This document shows, piece by piece, positions 1-8,690 of a stretch of 64,000 bases of DNA (position 1 is the first letter of the stretch; every line of letters starts with the position of its first letter). The notes under the pieces are model-generated. The model was not told the DNA's origin. It saw only the letters and a list, made by a program, of their open reading frames with translations, and made no database searches. The DNA lies in assembly GCA_026004435.1 (NCBI GenBank), contig BPJD01000002.1, forward strand, positions 1 through 64,000, written 5' to 3'. This DNA is from Patescibacteria group bacterium (lineage in GTDB: Bacteria; Patescibacteriota; Microgenomatia; UBA1406; GWC2-37-13). The translations under genes were made by a program, and so were the position numbers.

Positions 1-1
1 A

Positions 2-532
2 ATAGGTATTGCTCTGGCTCATGAACTTAAGGCAAATGTACAAGTTGTAAGATTAGCCTGTCTGCTACATGATATAGGAAAAGTCGTTACAGATAAAGAG
101 GGTTCTCACATTGAGTTAGGCGTTGAAATACTAAAAAAACACAATATGCCGCAGGCTGTGATATCAGCTGTTGAGGCTCATCATGAGGATATTCCTTTTC
201 CGTCAGTAGAAGCAGTAATTGTGTATATAGCAGACGCAGTCTCTGGAGGCAGGCCAGGAGCTAGGCACGAAGACTTTGAAAATTATCTAAAACGAATCAA
301 AACAATAGAGGAGACTGCCAGAAAATTCAAAGGAGTAGCAGATGCTTATGCTTTGCAGGCAGGAAGAGAACTTAGAGTTATAGTCAAACCTGAAGATCTA
401 GATGACAACTCAGCTCTAATCTTAAGCCAAAAACTAAAAGAAGAGTTAGAGAAAAAATTTGATATCTTTCCGGGTCAGATTAAGATAACAGTAATACGAG
501 AGTTTAGAGCTGAAGCAGTAACCCAGATTTGA
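2..532 (+). CDS. rny: Ribonuclease Y, C-terminal part (truncated by window edge)
   Basis: RNase Y is a membrane-anchored endoribonuclease that starts mRNA decay. The open frame runs in from position 2, so the N-terminal membrane anchor, coiled coil and KH domain lie outside the window. The visible part holds the HD-domain core (LLHDIGK), a second metal-site segment (EAHHEDI) and the family's AADAxSxxRPGAR-like segment, here IADAVSGGRPGARHEDFENY. It ends with the conserved PGQIKITVIRE tail, and the stop is TGA. Family assignment is very secure from the tail. A shorter reading from the ATG at 146 would cut through the HD domain and is not a real start. Confidence 0.95.
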   Translation: MGIALAHELKANVQVVRLACLLHDIGKVVTDKEGSHIELGVEILKKHNMPQAVISAVEAHHEDIPFPSVEAVIVYIADAVSGGRPGARHEDFENYLKRIKTIEETARKFKGVADAYALQAGRELRVIVKPEDLDDNSALILSQKLKEELEKKFDIFPGQIKITVIREFRAEAVTQI

Positions 533-567
533 TACAGATTGTAACAAAAGGATAGTTTTTGTTAAGA

Positions 568-596
568 TTGACACAACAAGGTATTTGATGTATGCT
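568..596 (+). promoter_or_regulatory. Sigma-70-type promoter of the HU gene
   Basis: TTGACA at 568-573, a 17-nt spacer and TATGCT at 591-596 lie in the gap between rny and the HU gene and point at the latter. Confidence 0.75.
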
Positions 597-598
597 AT

Positions 599-619
599 AT
601 GACAATTAAAAATTGTCAT
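599..619. promoter_or_regulatory. Perfect 9-bp inverted repeat at the HU gene start site
   Basis: ATGACAATT, a 3-nt AAA loop and AATTGTCAT sit directly downstream of the -10 element, where transcription should begin. It could be a 5' mRNA hairpin or a repressor operator; the sequence does not decide between them. Confidence 0.5.
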
Positions 620-644
620 TAAAGAAAGGGGGTGAAACAAATAA

Positions 645-917
645 ATGTCTAAATCAGACCTTATCGTACAAGTGGCTAAAAAAACTGGTCTTACAGCCAG
701 AGCCGCTAAAGAAGCTGTAAACGCAGTCTTTGATGTTGTTGCAGACGCTTTAAAAAGAGGAGAAAAAGTTGTTGTTACAGGTTTTGGAACCTTTTTAGTC
801 AGATCTAGAGCTGCTAGAAAAGGAAGAAACCCTCAAACAGGCGAGGAGATGAGAATCCCTGCAACAAAGACTCCAGGCTTTACAGCAGGAAAAGCTTTAA
901 AGAAATTAGTCAAATAA
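645..917 (+). CDS. hup: HU family histone-like DNA-binding protein
   Basis: This is a small basic nucleoid protein of 90 residues, the usual HU length, that bends and compacts DNA as a dimer. The HU signature GFGTFLVRSRAARKGRNPQTG spans about residues 46-66, and the protein ends in the conserved PGFTAGKALKKLV. It has one of the few strong Shine-Dalgarno sites in the window (AAAGGGGG, 625-632), about 12 nt before the ATG. It is monocistronic: its own promoter lies upstream and an intrinsic terminator follows. The strong promoter and ribosome site fit high expression. Confidence 0.95.
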   Translation: MSKSDLIVQVAKKTGLTARAAKEAVNAVFDVVADALKRGEKVVVTGFGTFLVRSRAARKGRNPQTGEEMRIPATKTPGFTAGKALKKLVK

Positions 918-925
918 CATTGTAA

Positions 926-968
926 AACCTCTACAGATAGCAAAATCAGGCTCTGTAGAGGTTTTTTT
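926..968 (+). terminator. Rho-independent terminator after the HU gene
   Basis: A perfect 12-bp stem (926-937 with 952-963) is closed by a 14-nt loop and followed by a T-run to 968. Confidence 0.9.
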
Positions 969-1000
969 ATGCTATAATAAAAAAACCTAAACTAAAGCCA

Positions 1001-1522
1001 ATGCAAAAAACAATTACAGTCTTGCTTTTAACTATTGTCTTTTTGATAAGCCTCAATAGTTTAAAAGCACAAACACCAATAAGCCAGTTGTCTAGAAAAG
1101 TTTTTTACCAACTGCCTTATCCTGGAGTACTTCCAGACAACCCAGTTTATTTTTTAAAACAAATCAGAGATAAAATAAGTCTGTTTTTCACAGCAAAAGG
1201 ACAACCAAAAGCAGAAAAACTACTGCTTTACTCAGACAAAAAAATCTCAATGGCAAAAGAGCTTATGAAACGGGGTAAAGTAAAGCTATCACTCAAAACA
1301 GCAATCTCAGCAGAAGAAGAGTTTGCCAAATTATTAACTGAAATAAATGAGAATAATTTAACTGACCCTGAGTTTACCAGCAAAGTAAAACTCAGCAATG
1401 AAAAACACCAAGAAGTTATAATGCAGTTAATAGCAGACTCCCAACTGTCAGAAAACAATGAATTAGTCTCAAAGATACTTAATTTGATTAAAACAAACTC
1501 AACAGAAGCTACAAAAATATAA
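1001..1522 (+). CDS. Secreted DUF5667-like protein
   Basis: This is a 173-residue protein with an N-terminal signal peptide or anchor (about residues 1-23, ending LKAQ). Next comes the motif YPGVLPDNPVYFLKQIRDKI, typical of DUF5667 proteins of CPR bacteria, and then an alpha-helical C-terminal part rich in Lys and Glu. The function of the family is unknown; an extracytoplasmic location is inferred from the signal peptide. A TATAAT-like element lies about 20 nt upstream, just after the HU terminator. Its end overlaps the end of the convergent downstream gene by 14 nt. Confidence 0.75.
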   Translation: MQKTITVLLLTIVFLISLNSLKAQTPISQLSRKVFYQLPYPGVLPDNPVYFLKQIRDKISLFFTAKGQPKAEKLLLYSDKKISMAKELMKRGKVKLSLKTAISAEEEFAKLLTEINENNLTDPEFTSKVKLSNEKHQEVIMQLIADSQLSENNELVSKILNLIKTNSTEATKI

Positions 1523-2717
1523 AAATTAAAGAAAACAGATTCTGATTAAGGCTCAGGAAATAATGATCAAAAAGACCTAAAAACCCAATTATAAAAACAA
1601 AAGGAAGGTTTTTTTTCAAAAAGAAAAATACAGTCTTTTTAGACAACCAGAACTCTAACAGAACAAATAAAAAACCGACAAATCCAGTCTCTGCCAAGAA
1701 CAAAAAAAAGATATTATGGACAGGTTGTAGGAAGACAGTAGATCTTTCTGGAAATATATTAGCTAATGCTTTAAGATAGCCTCCTAAGCCCGATCCAAAC
1801 CAAAAAAAAGTTTTTAAAATTAAAAAACTATCACCAGCATAAACCAACCTCTCAGCTACAGAACTTGATAAAAAAGGAGTTAACAAAAAAACTAAACTAA
1901 AGATAACCAAGACAATAACTCTGGAAATAAAACAAAACCAACAGCTTAAGTTTTTGATAAAGTAGACAAAAAGAAGTAGAACCAAGCCTAAAATAGCTGT
2001 TTTGGAAAAACTTATTAGAACTAACCCAGAAGCTATTAAAACAGACAAAACTCTTAGTAATGAATCAAAACCAGTCTCAGGCTTTATCTTATACAACAGA
2101 AAAACAACCAGCATCAGCATAAACCCAGCCATTGAGTTAGGGTGCGAGAAGGTGGCATAAGGCCTTAGACGAAGTTCTTTATAAAAATAAACTAAAGCAG
2201 TATCTGCTCCAGTCAAAGACAAAGCCCTTTCACCTAAAAAATAAAAAACCGATCCAAAACTTTTACCAGCCAAAAACTGATAAACTGCCAAAAACAGCTG
2301 AGGTGCCAGCATAAAAAGAAGACTGATCAACAACAGTCTTTGGTTTAACAACTTTTCTTTTTTAAACTGCAGAACAGCAAAAATATAGCAGATTAAAGCA
2401 TAGATTAAAAACAATCTATAGGCTGTTGTAACTTTGTTTATTGAAAAAAAAAGATTTACAGCAGAAAAAAAAACAAACAACAAAACCTGTTTTTTCTTTG
2501 CCAAAGAGGCAATTTGTTTCAGATAAAAACTAATAAACAGCAAAATAATAAGCAAGGACAAAGATAACTGAACTGCTAGAAGATCTTTTCTTACGCCATT
2601 AACCAAAGCATACTCACCAAAAAAGTATTTGTTAAGCTGAGTAGGCAAAAAAATAATAGATGAATAAAACAATACTTGTTTAAAATAAGCCAGATTGATT
2701 TTCAGACGCAGTTTCAC
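1509..2717 (-). CDS. O-antigen ligase/polymerase family membrane protein
   Basis: This 402-residue polytopic membrane protein has about ten or more hydrophobic segments. The large loop contains RLRPYATFSHPNSMAGFML, the H-PN-AGF-type motif of the Wzy_C (O-antigen ligase) superfamily, and a later PVHNIFF segment also fits. Such proteins join or polymerise lipid-linked glycans on the outer face of the cytoplasmic membrane. The 5' end overlaps the 3' end of the upstream nuclease gene by 38 nt, so the two are probably co-transcribed. The acceptor is not predictable; in an organism with many membrane glycosyltransferases, a surface polysaccharide or glycoprotein is likely. Confidence 0.8.
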   Translation of the reverse strand: MKLRLKINLAYFKQVLFYSSIIFLPTQLNKYFFGEYALVNGVRKDLLAVQLSLSLLIILLFISFYLKQIASLAKKKQVLLFVFFSAVNLFFSINKVTTAYRLFLIYALICYIFAVLQFKKEKLLNQRLLLISLLFMLAPQLFLAVYQFLAGKSFGSVFYFLGERALSLTGADTALVYFYKELRLRPYATFSHPNSMAGFMLMLVVFLLYKIKPETGFDSLLRVLSVLIASGLVLISFSKTAILGLVLLLFVYFIKNLSCWFCFISRVIVLVIFSLVFLLTPFLSSSVAERLVYAGDSFLILKTFFWFGSGLGGYLKALANIFPERSTVFLQPVHNIFFLFLAETGFVGFLFVLLEFWLSKKTVFFFLKKNLPFVFIIGFLGLFDHYFLSLNQNLFSLIFIFL

Positions 2718-4020
2718 GATCTGTTTGATCTAAAACTTTTATTTTGCCAAAAACTCCATCATAACCAGCATCTAAACTAACCTTTCGCTGTCTTAAGTTG
2801 CTTATTGCTTTAGCTAAAACCGGTCCAGCAAAGGATGAGATCTCAGATAAACTCTTATCAAGCAAAATAGAGAACTCATCAGCAAAGTTTTCCAGCATTA
2901 AATTGTACTTTGCAAAAGCTTTTGTTTTTGATCTTTCAACTTCTTCTAAAACTTCAAGCAGAGGGACTAAAGACACAAACGGAAGCCTCTTTCCTTCTTT
3001 ATCTCTGACAAACACCACTCCATTACTGTTTTTCCTAAACTCTAAATCAGACTCTGTAATAACTCTTGAGGCAAGATTCCATACTCTGTCTTTAACACCA
3101 ATTATTAAAGGCTTATTACACTTAGGACAGATACCATTATGTTTTTTTACTTCTTCTGGCTCCAACTTAATCTGACAAGACCTATGGCCGCTTAAATGAT
3201 ACTTGCCTTCTTCAGGAAAAAACTCAATAGTATAGCTTAATTTTAGATTTGACGGCTCGCCTTTTATGGTTTTGTACAGATCAAAATAGTCAAAAGAATC
3301 ATAATCTTTAGCAAGAAAAAAAGTAGCTTCTCTGCCTAACTTTGGACCAGAATGAGCATCTGAAAAAGACAAAATTCTTCTGTGATCAAGATCAGCAATC
3401 TGCCAGTTCATAATCGGATCAGAAGAAAGACCTGTCTCAATAGCATAAACATATTTTTCATACTTGCCAAAAGCCTCAGAAACAGAGTCAAATCCAGACA
3501 TTGATCCAAATAAAGAAAAATGAGGTGTCCAGATATGAGCTGGAACAATCAAAGACTTGGGCTCTATCTCAAGCACAATCTCAGCAATCTGTTGAACTGT
3601 CAGACCAACAATTGGTCTGCCATCAGAGAATAGATTGCAACCTCGATTAATAAACTCAGTTCTTATTTTATCTGCAGACTGCAGGGAAGGCACAATCAAC
3701 AAAGTATGAATCCTGCGAACCTTATCAGCCTGCTTATAAATGCTTGAGATCTCTGTTGACAAAATAAACCTTGCCTTAAAGCCATAAATTAAATTTTTTT
3801 CCCGCAGAACCCTTTGTTTGAAACCAAAGATCCCCGGTCTGACCTCCTCAAGGTTTTTTTGAATCTCTTTAAACCATAATGGATGCGTCCAGTCACCAAC
3901 AGCAGTTAAGTTAATGCCTTTTTTCTCAGACCACTCAGCAATATGAAAAAGATCCATTTTAGAAGAAACAGCTCTGGAATACTTTGAATGAATCTGAAGA
4001 TCAGCAATAATCCTTACCAT
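2680..4020 (-). CDS. Endonuclease Q-like PHP-domain DNA repair nuclease
   Basis: This 446-residue protein starts with a PHP metal-binding phosphoesterase domain (ADLQIHSKYS near residue 6, later VPAHIWTPH and FSDAHSG). A small zinc-ribbon-like element with CPKC follows (ICPKCNKPLIIGVKDR, about residues 300-315). This order matches endonuclease Q, first described in Thermococcales, which nicks DNA 5' of deaminated bases such as uracil and hypoxanthine. Members are often mislabelled UvrD helicase, but no helicase motifs are present. It overlaps the O-antigen ligase gene downstream. The substrate is inferred from the family. Confidence 0.8.
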   Translation of the reverse strand: MVRIIADLQIHSKYSRAVSSKMDLFHIAEWSEKKGINLTAVGDWTHPLWFKEIQKNLEEVRPGIFGFKQRVLREKNLIYGFKARFILSTEISSIYKQADKVRRIHTLLIVPSLQSADKIRTEFINRGCNLFSDGRPIVGLTVQQIAEIVLEIEPKSLIVPAHIWTPHFSLFGSMSGFDSVSEAFGKYEKYVYAIETGLSSDPIMNWQIADLDHRRILSFSDAHSGPKLGREATFFLAKDYDSFDYFDLYKTIKGEPSNLKLSYTIEFFPEEGKYHLSGHRSCQIKLEPEEVKKHNGICPKCNKPLIIGVKDRVWNLASRVITESDLEFRKNSNGVVFVRDKEGKRLPFVSLVPLLEVLEEVERSKTKAFAKYNLMLENFADEFSILLDKSLSEISSFAGPVLAKAISNLRQRKVSLDAGYDGVFGKIKVLDQTDRETASENQSGLF

Positions 4021-4205
4021 AAACCAATTATAACAAAGTTAGACTAGTAGAGACTAAATTAAATAAATAACTTAAAAAAGCATAAATTATGCCTAAAACT
4101 TAAACCTTATCAATTCAACTAATTAATACAAAACTAAATCTGCTGATTTGACTTGAGTATCATAATTATTTGTTTCTTAGAGGTTGCTTTATTAACTAAA
4201 AATGT
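4021..4205. other. Intergenic gap between divergent genes
   Basis: This AT-rich gap separates the minus-strand nuclease gene from the next plus-strand gene. I see no ORF or RNA gene; it must hold the promoter of the nuclease operon, but no clear element stands out. Confidence 0.4.
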
Positions 4206-4211
4206 TATAAT
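4184..4211 (+). promoter_or_regulatory. Promoter of a probably leaderless gene
   Basis: TTGCTT (4184-4189), a 16-nt spacer and TATAAT (4206-4211) lie only 8 nt before the ATG at 4220. Transcription would therefore start at or next to the start codon. Confidence 0.55.
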
Positions 4212-4219
4212 TATTAACT

Positions 4220-4561
4220 ATGGGAGATTTTAACAAAATATTTGCCATTATTTTGGGCGGCATAATAACCATAGCTATATTGGTTTTTGTAATTAGCCGT
4301 TTGGCAAATGTATTTAAAGGAGCAAACTTCCAATTGCCAAAAGTTTTTCAGAACCAAACTGAACCAACGCCGACACCAACTCCATTTGAAACTATTATAG
4401 TGAACACAGATAATGATACAGAAAGCCCCACACCAACAGTTCCACAAAGAAGTGTTCAGGGAACAAATCAATACCCTGATACAGGACCTGAAAATTATAT
4501 ACTCCTGCTTACAGTAGCATTAATAAGTTTAGGAGTATATTTTAGAAGGCTTTCTTCCTAA
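4220..4561 (+). CDS. Small membrane protein with Thr/Pro linker and C-terminal anchor
   Basis: This 113-residue protein has an N-terminal hydrophobic segment (about residues 9-31), then an extracytoplasmic linker with a TPTPTPF run. It ends with YPDTGPENY, a hydrophobic stretch and FRRLSS. The end resembles a sortase-type PxTG-TM-basic tail, although the motif is not a canonical LPXTG and no sortase gene is in the window. An alternative is a bitopic protein with both ends in the membrane. The function is unknown. Confidence 0.65.
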   Translation: MGDFNKIFAIILGGIITIAILVFVISRLANVFKGANFQLPKVFQNQTEPTPTPTPFETIIVNTDNDTESPTPTVPQRSVQGTNQYPDTGPENYILLLTVALISLGVYFRRLSS

Positions 4562-4658
4562 AAAACCTTTTAAAAACAACTCATTAGCAGATAATCTAGC
4601 TAATTGATACCAGAGCAAAGATAATAAGATTTTAATCTTAATTTAAAGCCTTATGAAC

Positions 4659-5240
4659 TTAAAACATCGGCAGATCTAATAATTGCCCTATAAATCTGAC
4701 TATAAACACAGAGAACAAAGAGATAAATAAGCCTATTAATGCTCTGATAATAATCCGCTTGCCATAACTGATTTTTTCTGGGTTTCCAGATGAGGTAAGA
4801 ATTATAAAACCACCATAAATTAGATAAACAAAGGCAGCAACTCCGACAAGTCTGAAGATAATATTAAGAATTGACCCAACAACTTCTACTGCAGCTCCAG
4901 ACTCTTCAAACGAGGATAAATTAGTATTAATACAGCCTAAGAAAGTATAGATAGCTCCTTTTTTTCTGGCAGGAGGCTCTTTTGTCTCTTGGTCTATAAT
5001 TAAAGTCTTTCCATCAGGCTCATCAGGCACATTGCCACCGTAGACATCAGCGTAAAGGCACTCAGCACAGCTTTTCCAATCACTAGGCACTTGAGTGCCA
5101 CTAACACCTTCGCAGTAACCGCAAAAATCACAAGTTGCTTTAGGATCTATCTCCTGAGCATTAACAATCTGAAAAACAAAAAATCCAGACAACAAAACTA
5201 AAAAAAGGTAGAATATGTAAACACTTAAGTTTTTGTGCAT
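4659..5240 (-). CDS. TrbC/VirB2-like pilin-type membrane protein
   Basis: This 193-residue protein starts with a signal or anchor segment. A Cys-rich middle follows (CDFCGYC, then CAEC), then two C-terminal membrane helices separated by ILTSSGNPEKISYGKRI. The pattern GG...SSGNPEK..GKRII..ALIGL is typical of the TrbC/VirB2-like (type IV secretion pilin) family that is abundant in CPR genomes. No other type IV secretion genes are seen nearby, so a pilus role is not shown. It is divergent from the SpoIID-domain gene, with 13 bp between the start codons. Confidence 0.65.
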   Translation of the reverse strand: MHKNLSVYIFYLFLVLLSGFFVFQIVNAQEIDPKATCDFCGYCEGVSGTQVPSDWKSCAECLYADVYGGNVPDEPDGKTLIIDQETKEPPARKKGAIYTFLGCINTNLSSFEESGAAVEVVGSILNIIFRLVGVAAFVYLIYGGFIILTSSGNPEKISYGKRIIIRALIGLFISLFSVFIVRFIGQLLDLPMF

Positions 5241-5253
5241 ATAAAAATTATAT

Positions 5254-6966
5254 ATGATTAATCTTAAAAAAATTCTTTTGTTCTCAACAGTTTTATTAAT
5301 TGTCTTAACAACTCAGCCTTTAGTAAAGGCTGATGAACTTGATGAGATCAACAAACAGCTTGATAATCTAAAAAGACAGTTAGAGTTGTCAAAACAAGCA
5401 ACTGAGCCATTGCAGCAACAGCTTAGTCAGATCCAAACAAATCTTGAAAAAATTAAGAACGAAGTCTCAGCCATAACAACAGAACTTAATAAAAAAGAAC
5501 AGGATATTAAAACAGCAGAACTAAAGCTGATAAACCAAGAAAAACAACTAGAAGAAAAAGTGTATCAGCTGTACAAAAACCTAAACAAAACCGATCCTTT
5601 AATTTTTATTTTCTCAAGTAAAAACTTCAGCCAGTTTGCCAGACTTTATTTTTATCAAAATAAACTAATAGAAAAAGACAAAACAGAGATTATTAAGTTT
5701 TATTACTTAATCAAAAGAATAGAGCAAGAAAAACAGCACCTAGCCATACAGAAAGACAGATTAACAGAGATTAATAACAGACTAGATGAACAATCAAGTT
5801 TTTTAGCAGAAGAGATTAATAAAGCAAAAGCCTTTCAGTCTGACCTAATGAAAAAAATAGCAGAATTAAGCAAAAGACAAAAAGAATTATTAGCAGCAAG
5901 ATCTGGAAGTTTTTTTACCGCAAGCATTGGAGAGGTGCCGTTATCAGATGATCCTGCTTCAAGTCCAAACTTTAATCCGGGTTTTTCACCAGCCTTTGCC
6001 GCTTTTTCCTTTGGAGCCTATACTCACAGAAAAGGAATGAGTCAGTATGGGGCAAAAGGCAGAGCAGAGTCAGGACAAAACTACAAAGACATACTTAAAG
6101 CCTATTATGGCAAAGAACCAAAAGAAGTTGATACAGGAGGCAGTATCAGCGTAATAGGCCAAGGAGATCTAGATTTTGAAAATTATTATCTTATGGGTAT
6201 TGCTGAGATGCCAGCAAGTTTTCCTTTTGAGGCATTAAAAGCTCAGGCTGTAGCAGCCAGAACCTATGCCTACAGATACAAAACCTCAGGCTCAAGCATC
6301 TGCACCACACAGTCCTGCCAAGTATTTTTAAGATCAAAAGCAGATAACCCTCCAGAACTCTGGAAAAAAGCAGTAGCAGAAACAAAAGGCCAGATAATAG
6401 AAGGTGAGATAGGTTACTACTCATCAACAACAGGAGGATTTATAACAACAAGCGGCTGGGACACAGAGTGCGGCAGCCAAAACTGTTGGCCAGACTCAGC
6501 TTATGAAAAAAAAGCAGGCAGTCCTTGGTTTTATAAAGCTTGGTATAGAAAGTCTTATTTAACCTCATCTTCCAGCTGCAACAGATCACATCCTTGGCTG
6601 ACAGAAACAGAGCTGGCAGATATCTTAAACGCTTGGGTCGTAAGAAACAAAGGATCAGAACAAGATGTAGCCAGAATACTACCTGTAACAATAAAAGACT
6701 GTCCAATTGATGATTTTTCAGTCCAAGACAATCCCTTTTCAATCTCTGAGTTAAAGGACAAAGCCAACCAACTGGGCGGAGCCTACTCTAAAATTAGCAG
6801 TGTATTTGTAACCTTTAATTCTCAAGGATACACAGGCAGTGTAACCCTACAAACAGATAGAGGCACAGTAAGCATTTCTGGAGAAGAGTTTAAGACAATC
6901 TTTAACTTAAGAGCTCCTGGATATATCTCAATTCGCAATAGTCTTTATAATATTGAAAAAAAATAA
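5254..6966 (+). CDS. Secreted coiled-coil SpoIID/LytB-domain protein
   Basis: This 570-residue protein has a signal peptide (about residues 1-26), a long coiled coil (about 28-215) and a short linker. A SpoIID/LytB domain follows, starting near residue 250 with FSFGAYTHRKGMSQYGAKGR and continuing with AEMPASFPFEALKAQAVAARTYA. SpoIID proteins are peptidoglycan lytic transglycosylases that act on denuded glycan; the coiled-coil plus hydrolase layout resembles EnvC-like cell-separation factors. A role in wall remodelling is inferred. A TATAT-rich stretch lies directly before the ATG. Confidence 0.85.
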   Translation: MINLKKILLFSTVLLIVLTTQPLVKADELDEINKQLDNLKRQLELSKQATEPLQQQLSQIQTNLEKIKNEVSAITTELNKKEQDIKTAELKLINQEKQLEEKVYQLYKNLNKTDPLIFIFSSKNFSQFARLYFYQNKLIEKDKTEIIKFYYLIKRIEQEKQHLAIQKDRLTEINNRLDEQSSFLAEEINKAKAFQSDLMKKIAELSKRQKELLAARSGSFFTASIGEVPLSDDPASSPNFNPGFSPAFAAFSFGAYTHRKGMSQYGAKGRAESGQNYKDILKAYYGKEPKEVDTGGSISVIGQGDLDFENYYLMGIAEMPASFPFEALKAQAVAARTYAYRYKTSGSSICTTQSCQVFLRSKADNPPELWKKAVAETKGQIIEGEIGYYSSTTGGFITTSGWDTECGSQNCWPDSAYEKKAGSPWFYKAWYRKSYLTSSSSCNRSHPWLTETELADILNAWVVRNKGSEQDVARILPVTIKDCPIDDFSVQDNPFSISELKDKANQLGGAYSKISSVFVTFNSQGYTGSVTLQTDRGTVSISGEEFKTIFNLRAPGYISIRNSLYNIEKK

Positions 6967-7177
6967 AGTTTTACCCAGATGTTGACATACAATTGTTAGA
7001 ACAAGATGTTACAGTGCTTGCTTAACTTTTTAAATTAGAGTCTTTTTTTACCTCTTGGCATTAAATTAAACTAGCTATAGTAAAAACCCATCGCAAAAAT
7101 ACTTATCTAAATTAATAAACTTATTAAGAAATAAAAAAAGAGATTGGCAAAATAGATTAAGACAAAACAACAACTGC

Positions 7178-7206
7178 TTGACAACAAGAGTGTAAATGTT
7201 TATTAT
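7178..7206 (+). promoter_or_regulatory. dnaA promoter
   Basis: TTGACA (7178-7183), a 17-nt spacer and TATTAT (7201-7206). The start site would fall within the DnaA boxes at 7208-7226, which predicts repression of dnaA by its own product. Confidence 0.75.
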
Positions 7207-7207
7207 T

Positions 7208-7226
7208 TGTGGATAAGTTATCCACT
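7208..7226. promoter_or_regulatory. Inverted pair of DnaA boxes
   Basis: TGTGGATAA and TTATCCACT face each other with 1 bp between them, right after the dnaA -10 element. Confidence 0.75.
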
Positions 7227-7233
7227 TTTTATT

Positions 7234-8568
7234 ATGTTTTCGTTTTGGACTGATCTAATAACGAGTCTAGAAAACCAAAAGGAGCAGCATCCTATACTTT
7301 TTCCTATTCTAAAACAGCTTAAACCAGTAAAAATTGAGAAAAACAAACTATTTTTACAGACAGACAATAAAGGCGTACTTTATTTTTTAGAAAAGAGAAA
7401 AGAAGAAATCGAGCTTTTGATTAAAAATTTTTCAGATAAAGATTACAAAATTGACTTTACATTAAAACAAAACAAAAAACAAGCCAAAACAAAGCAAAAA
7501 ACACCTCCATTGATAGAGTACTCACTCTCATTATCAGCAAAACTAGTAAAAGCTAATTTAAATCCACGATTTACCTTTGAGAACTTTGCTGTAGCACCGA
7601 CAAATCAGGTTGCTTATGCTGCTTGCCAGTCTATTATCGAGACACCCGGAAAAGTATATAACCCTTTATTTCTCTACGGCGGAGTTGGAGTAGGCAAGAC
7701 CCATCTGGCTCAGGCAACAGGGATTAAAATTATTCAACAGCACAAAGATAAAAAAGTCCTTTTCTCTCCAGGAGACCAGTTTACCAATGAATTAATTCAA
7801 TCAATTCAGAATAGATCTACCAACAACTTTAGAAATAAATACAGATCGCTGGATGTCTTAATAATAGATGATGTCCAGTTTATAGCTGGAAAAACAGCTG
7901 TTCAAGAAGAGTTTTTTAATACCTTTAACTCAATAGTATCTGCCGGAGGCCAAATAATTTTAATCTCAGACAAACCTCCTTCTGAGATCAAAAAACTTGA
8001 ACAAAGACTAAGATCTCGTTTTATGGGAGGACTTATTGTTGACATTCAAAACCCAGATTTTGAGCTTCGCACCGCAATAGTTTTAATAAAAGCTCGTGAA
8101 AAAAACATACCTATTGATATTGAAGCAGCCAAACTAATCGCAGAGAATATTCAAGACACAAGAGGACTTGAGGGAACCTTAATCTCTATTTATGCTCAAG
8201 TGCTAAACAAATACCAACAGGATACTATAACTTTTGAGATTGTCAGCAATTACTTAAATAAAAACTTGGTCGTAAAAAAAACAGACATCTTAGATGTTAT
8301 AAAAACAGTAACAGCCTTTTACGGCATATCTGCAACTAAAATCAAAAGCTCTAGCAGAATCTCAGAGATTTCTTTAGCCAGACAAGTAATAATGTATATT
8401 GCCAGAGAAAAATTAAATTATAAATACGAAGATATAGCTGTTTCCTTAAGACGAAAAGATCATACAACTATAATGCACGGCGTGGATAAAATAAAAAAAA
8501 TGATAATAAAAAACCCTAATTTTAAAAAAGAAATTGATCAGATTCTGTCTCTTTTAGATCTAATTTAA
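7234..8568 (+). CDS. dnaA: Chromosomal replication initiator DnaA
   Basis: DnaA binds DnaA boxes as an ATP-bound oligomer and opens the origin. From the ATG at 7234 it has 444 residues. Domain I is followed by the AAA+ module with Walker A (GGVGVGKTHLAQA), Walker B (VLIIDDVQF) and an arginine-finger region (LRSRFMGGL). The C-terminal duplex-binding domain carries the signature RRKDHTTIMHGVDKI. I chose 7234 because the longer frame starts with TTG at 7207, inside the DnaA boxes and within about 1 nt of the -10 element. dnaN follows after about 120 bp. Confidence 0.95.
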   Translation: MFSFWTDLITSLENQKEQHPILFPILKQLKPVKIEKNKLFLQTDNKGVLYFLEKRKEEIELLIKNFSDKDYKIDFTLKQNKKQAKTKQKTPPLIEYSLSLSAKLVKANLNPRFTFENFAVAPTNQVAYAACQSIIETPGKVYNPLFLYGGVGVGKTHLAQATGIKIIQQHKDKKVLFSPGDQFTNELIQSIQNRSTNNFRNKYRSLDVLIIDDVQFIAGKTAVQEEFFNTFNSIVSAGGQIILISDKPPSEIKKLEQRLRSRFMGGLIVDIQNPDFELRTAIVLIKAREKNIPIDIEAAKLIAENIQDTRGLEGTLISIYAQVLNKYQQDTITFEIVSNYLNKNLVVKKTDILDVIKTVTAFYGISATKIKSSSRISEISLARQVIMYIAREKLNYKYEDIAVSLRRKDHTTIMHGVDKIKKMIIKNPNFKKEIDQILSLLDLI

Positions 8569-8690
8569 TCTTAAACATATAATCCACGATCTTATAAACA
8601 TAAAAACACTTTGCTTAAATATTAAATTGACAATCTAATCTCTATGTTATACACTTATACACATCATACTACTAATTCTAATTAATAAAT
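8569..8690. promoter_or_regulatory. dnaA-dnaN intergenic region with DnaA-box-like sites
   Basis: TTATACACT (8647-8655) and TTATACACA (8655-8663) are two tandem 9-mers, each one or two mismatches from the DnaA-box consensus and sharing one base. The surrounding gap is very AT-rich, so it could be a second half of the origin or a dnaN control region. Confidence 0.5.

Larger units (their letters stand above)
6967..7233. other. Likely part of the replication origin (dnaA upstream region)
   Basis: This is a 267-bp AT-rich gap upstream of dnaA. Its right end carries an inverted pair of DnaA boxes: TGTGGATAA at 7208-7216 (perfect) and TTATCCACT at 7218-7226 (one mismatch), separated by one base. 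The dnaA promoter lies just before them. Together with the DnaA-box-like sites between dnaA and dnaN, this marks the probable oriC. Confidence 0.6.

Noticed and set aside
7207-7233. TTG start of dnaA at 7207
   Set aside because: The extra codons are the DnaA boxes themselves and lie within about 1 nt of the -10 element.
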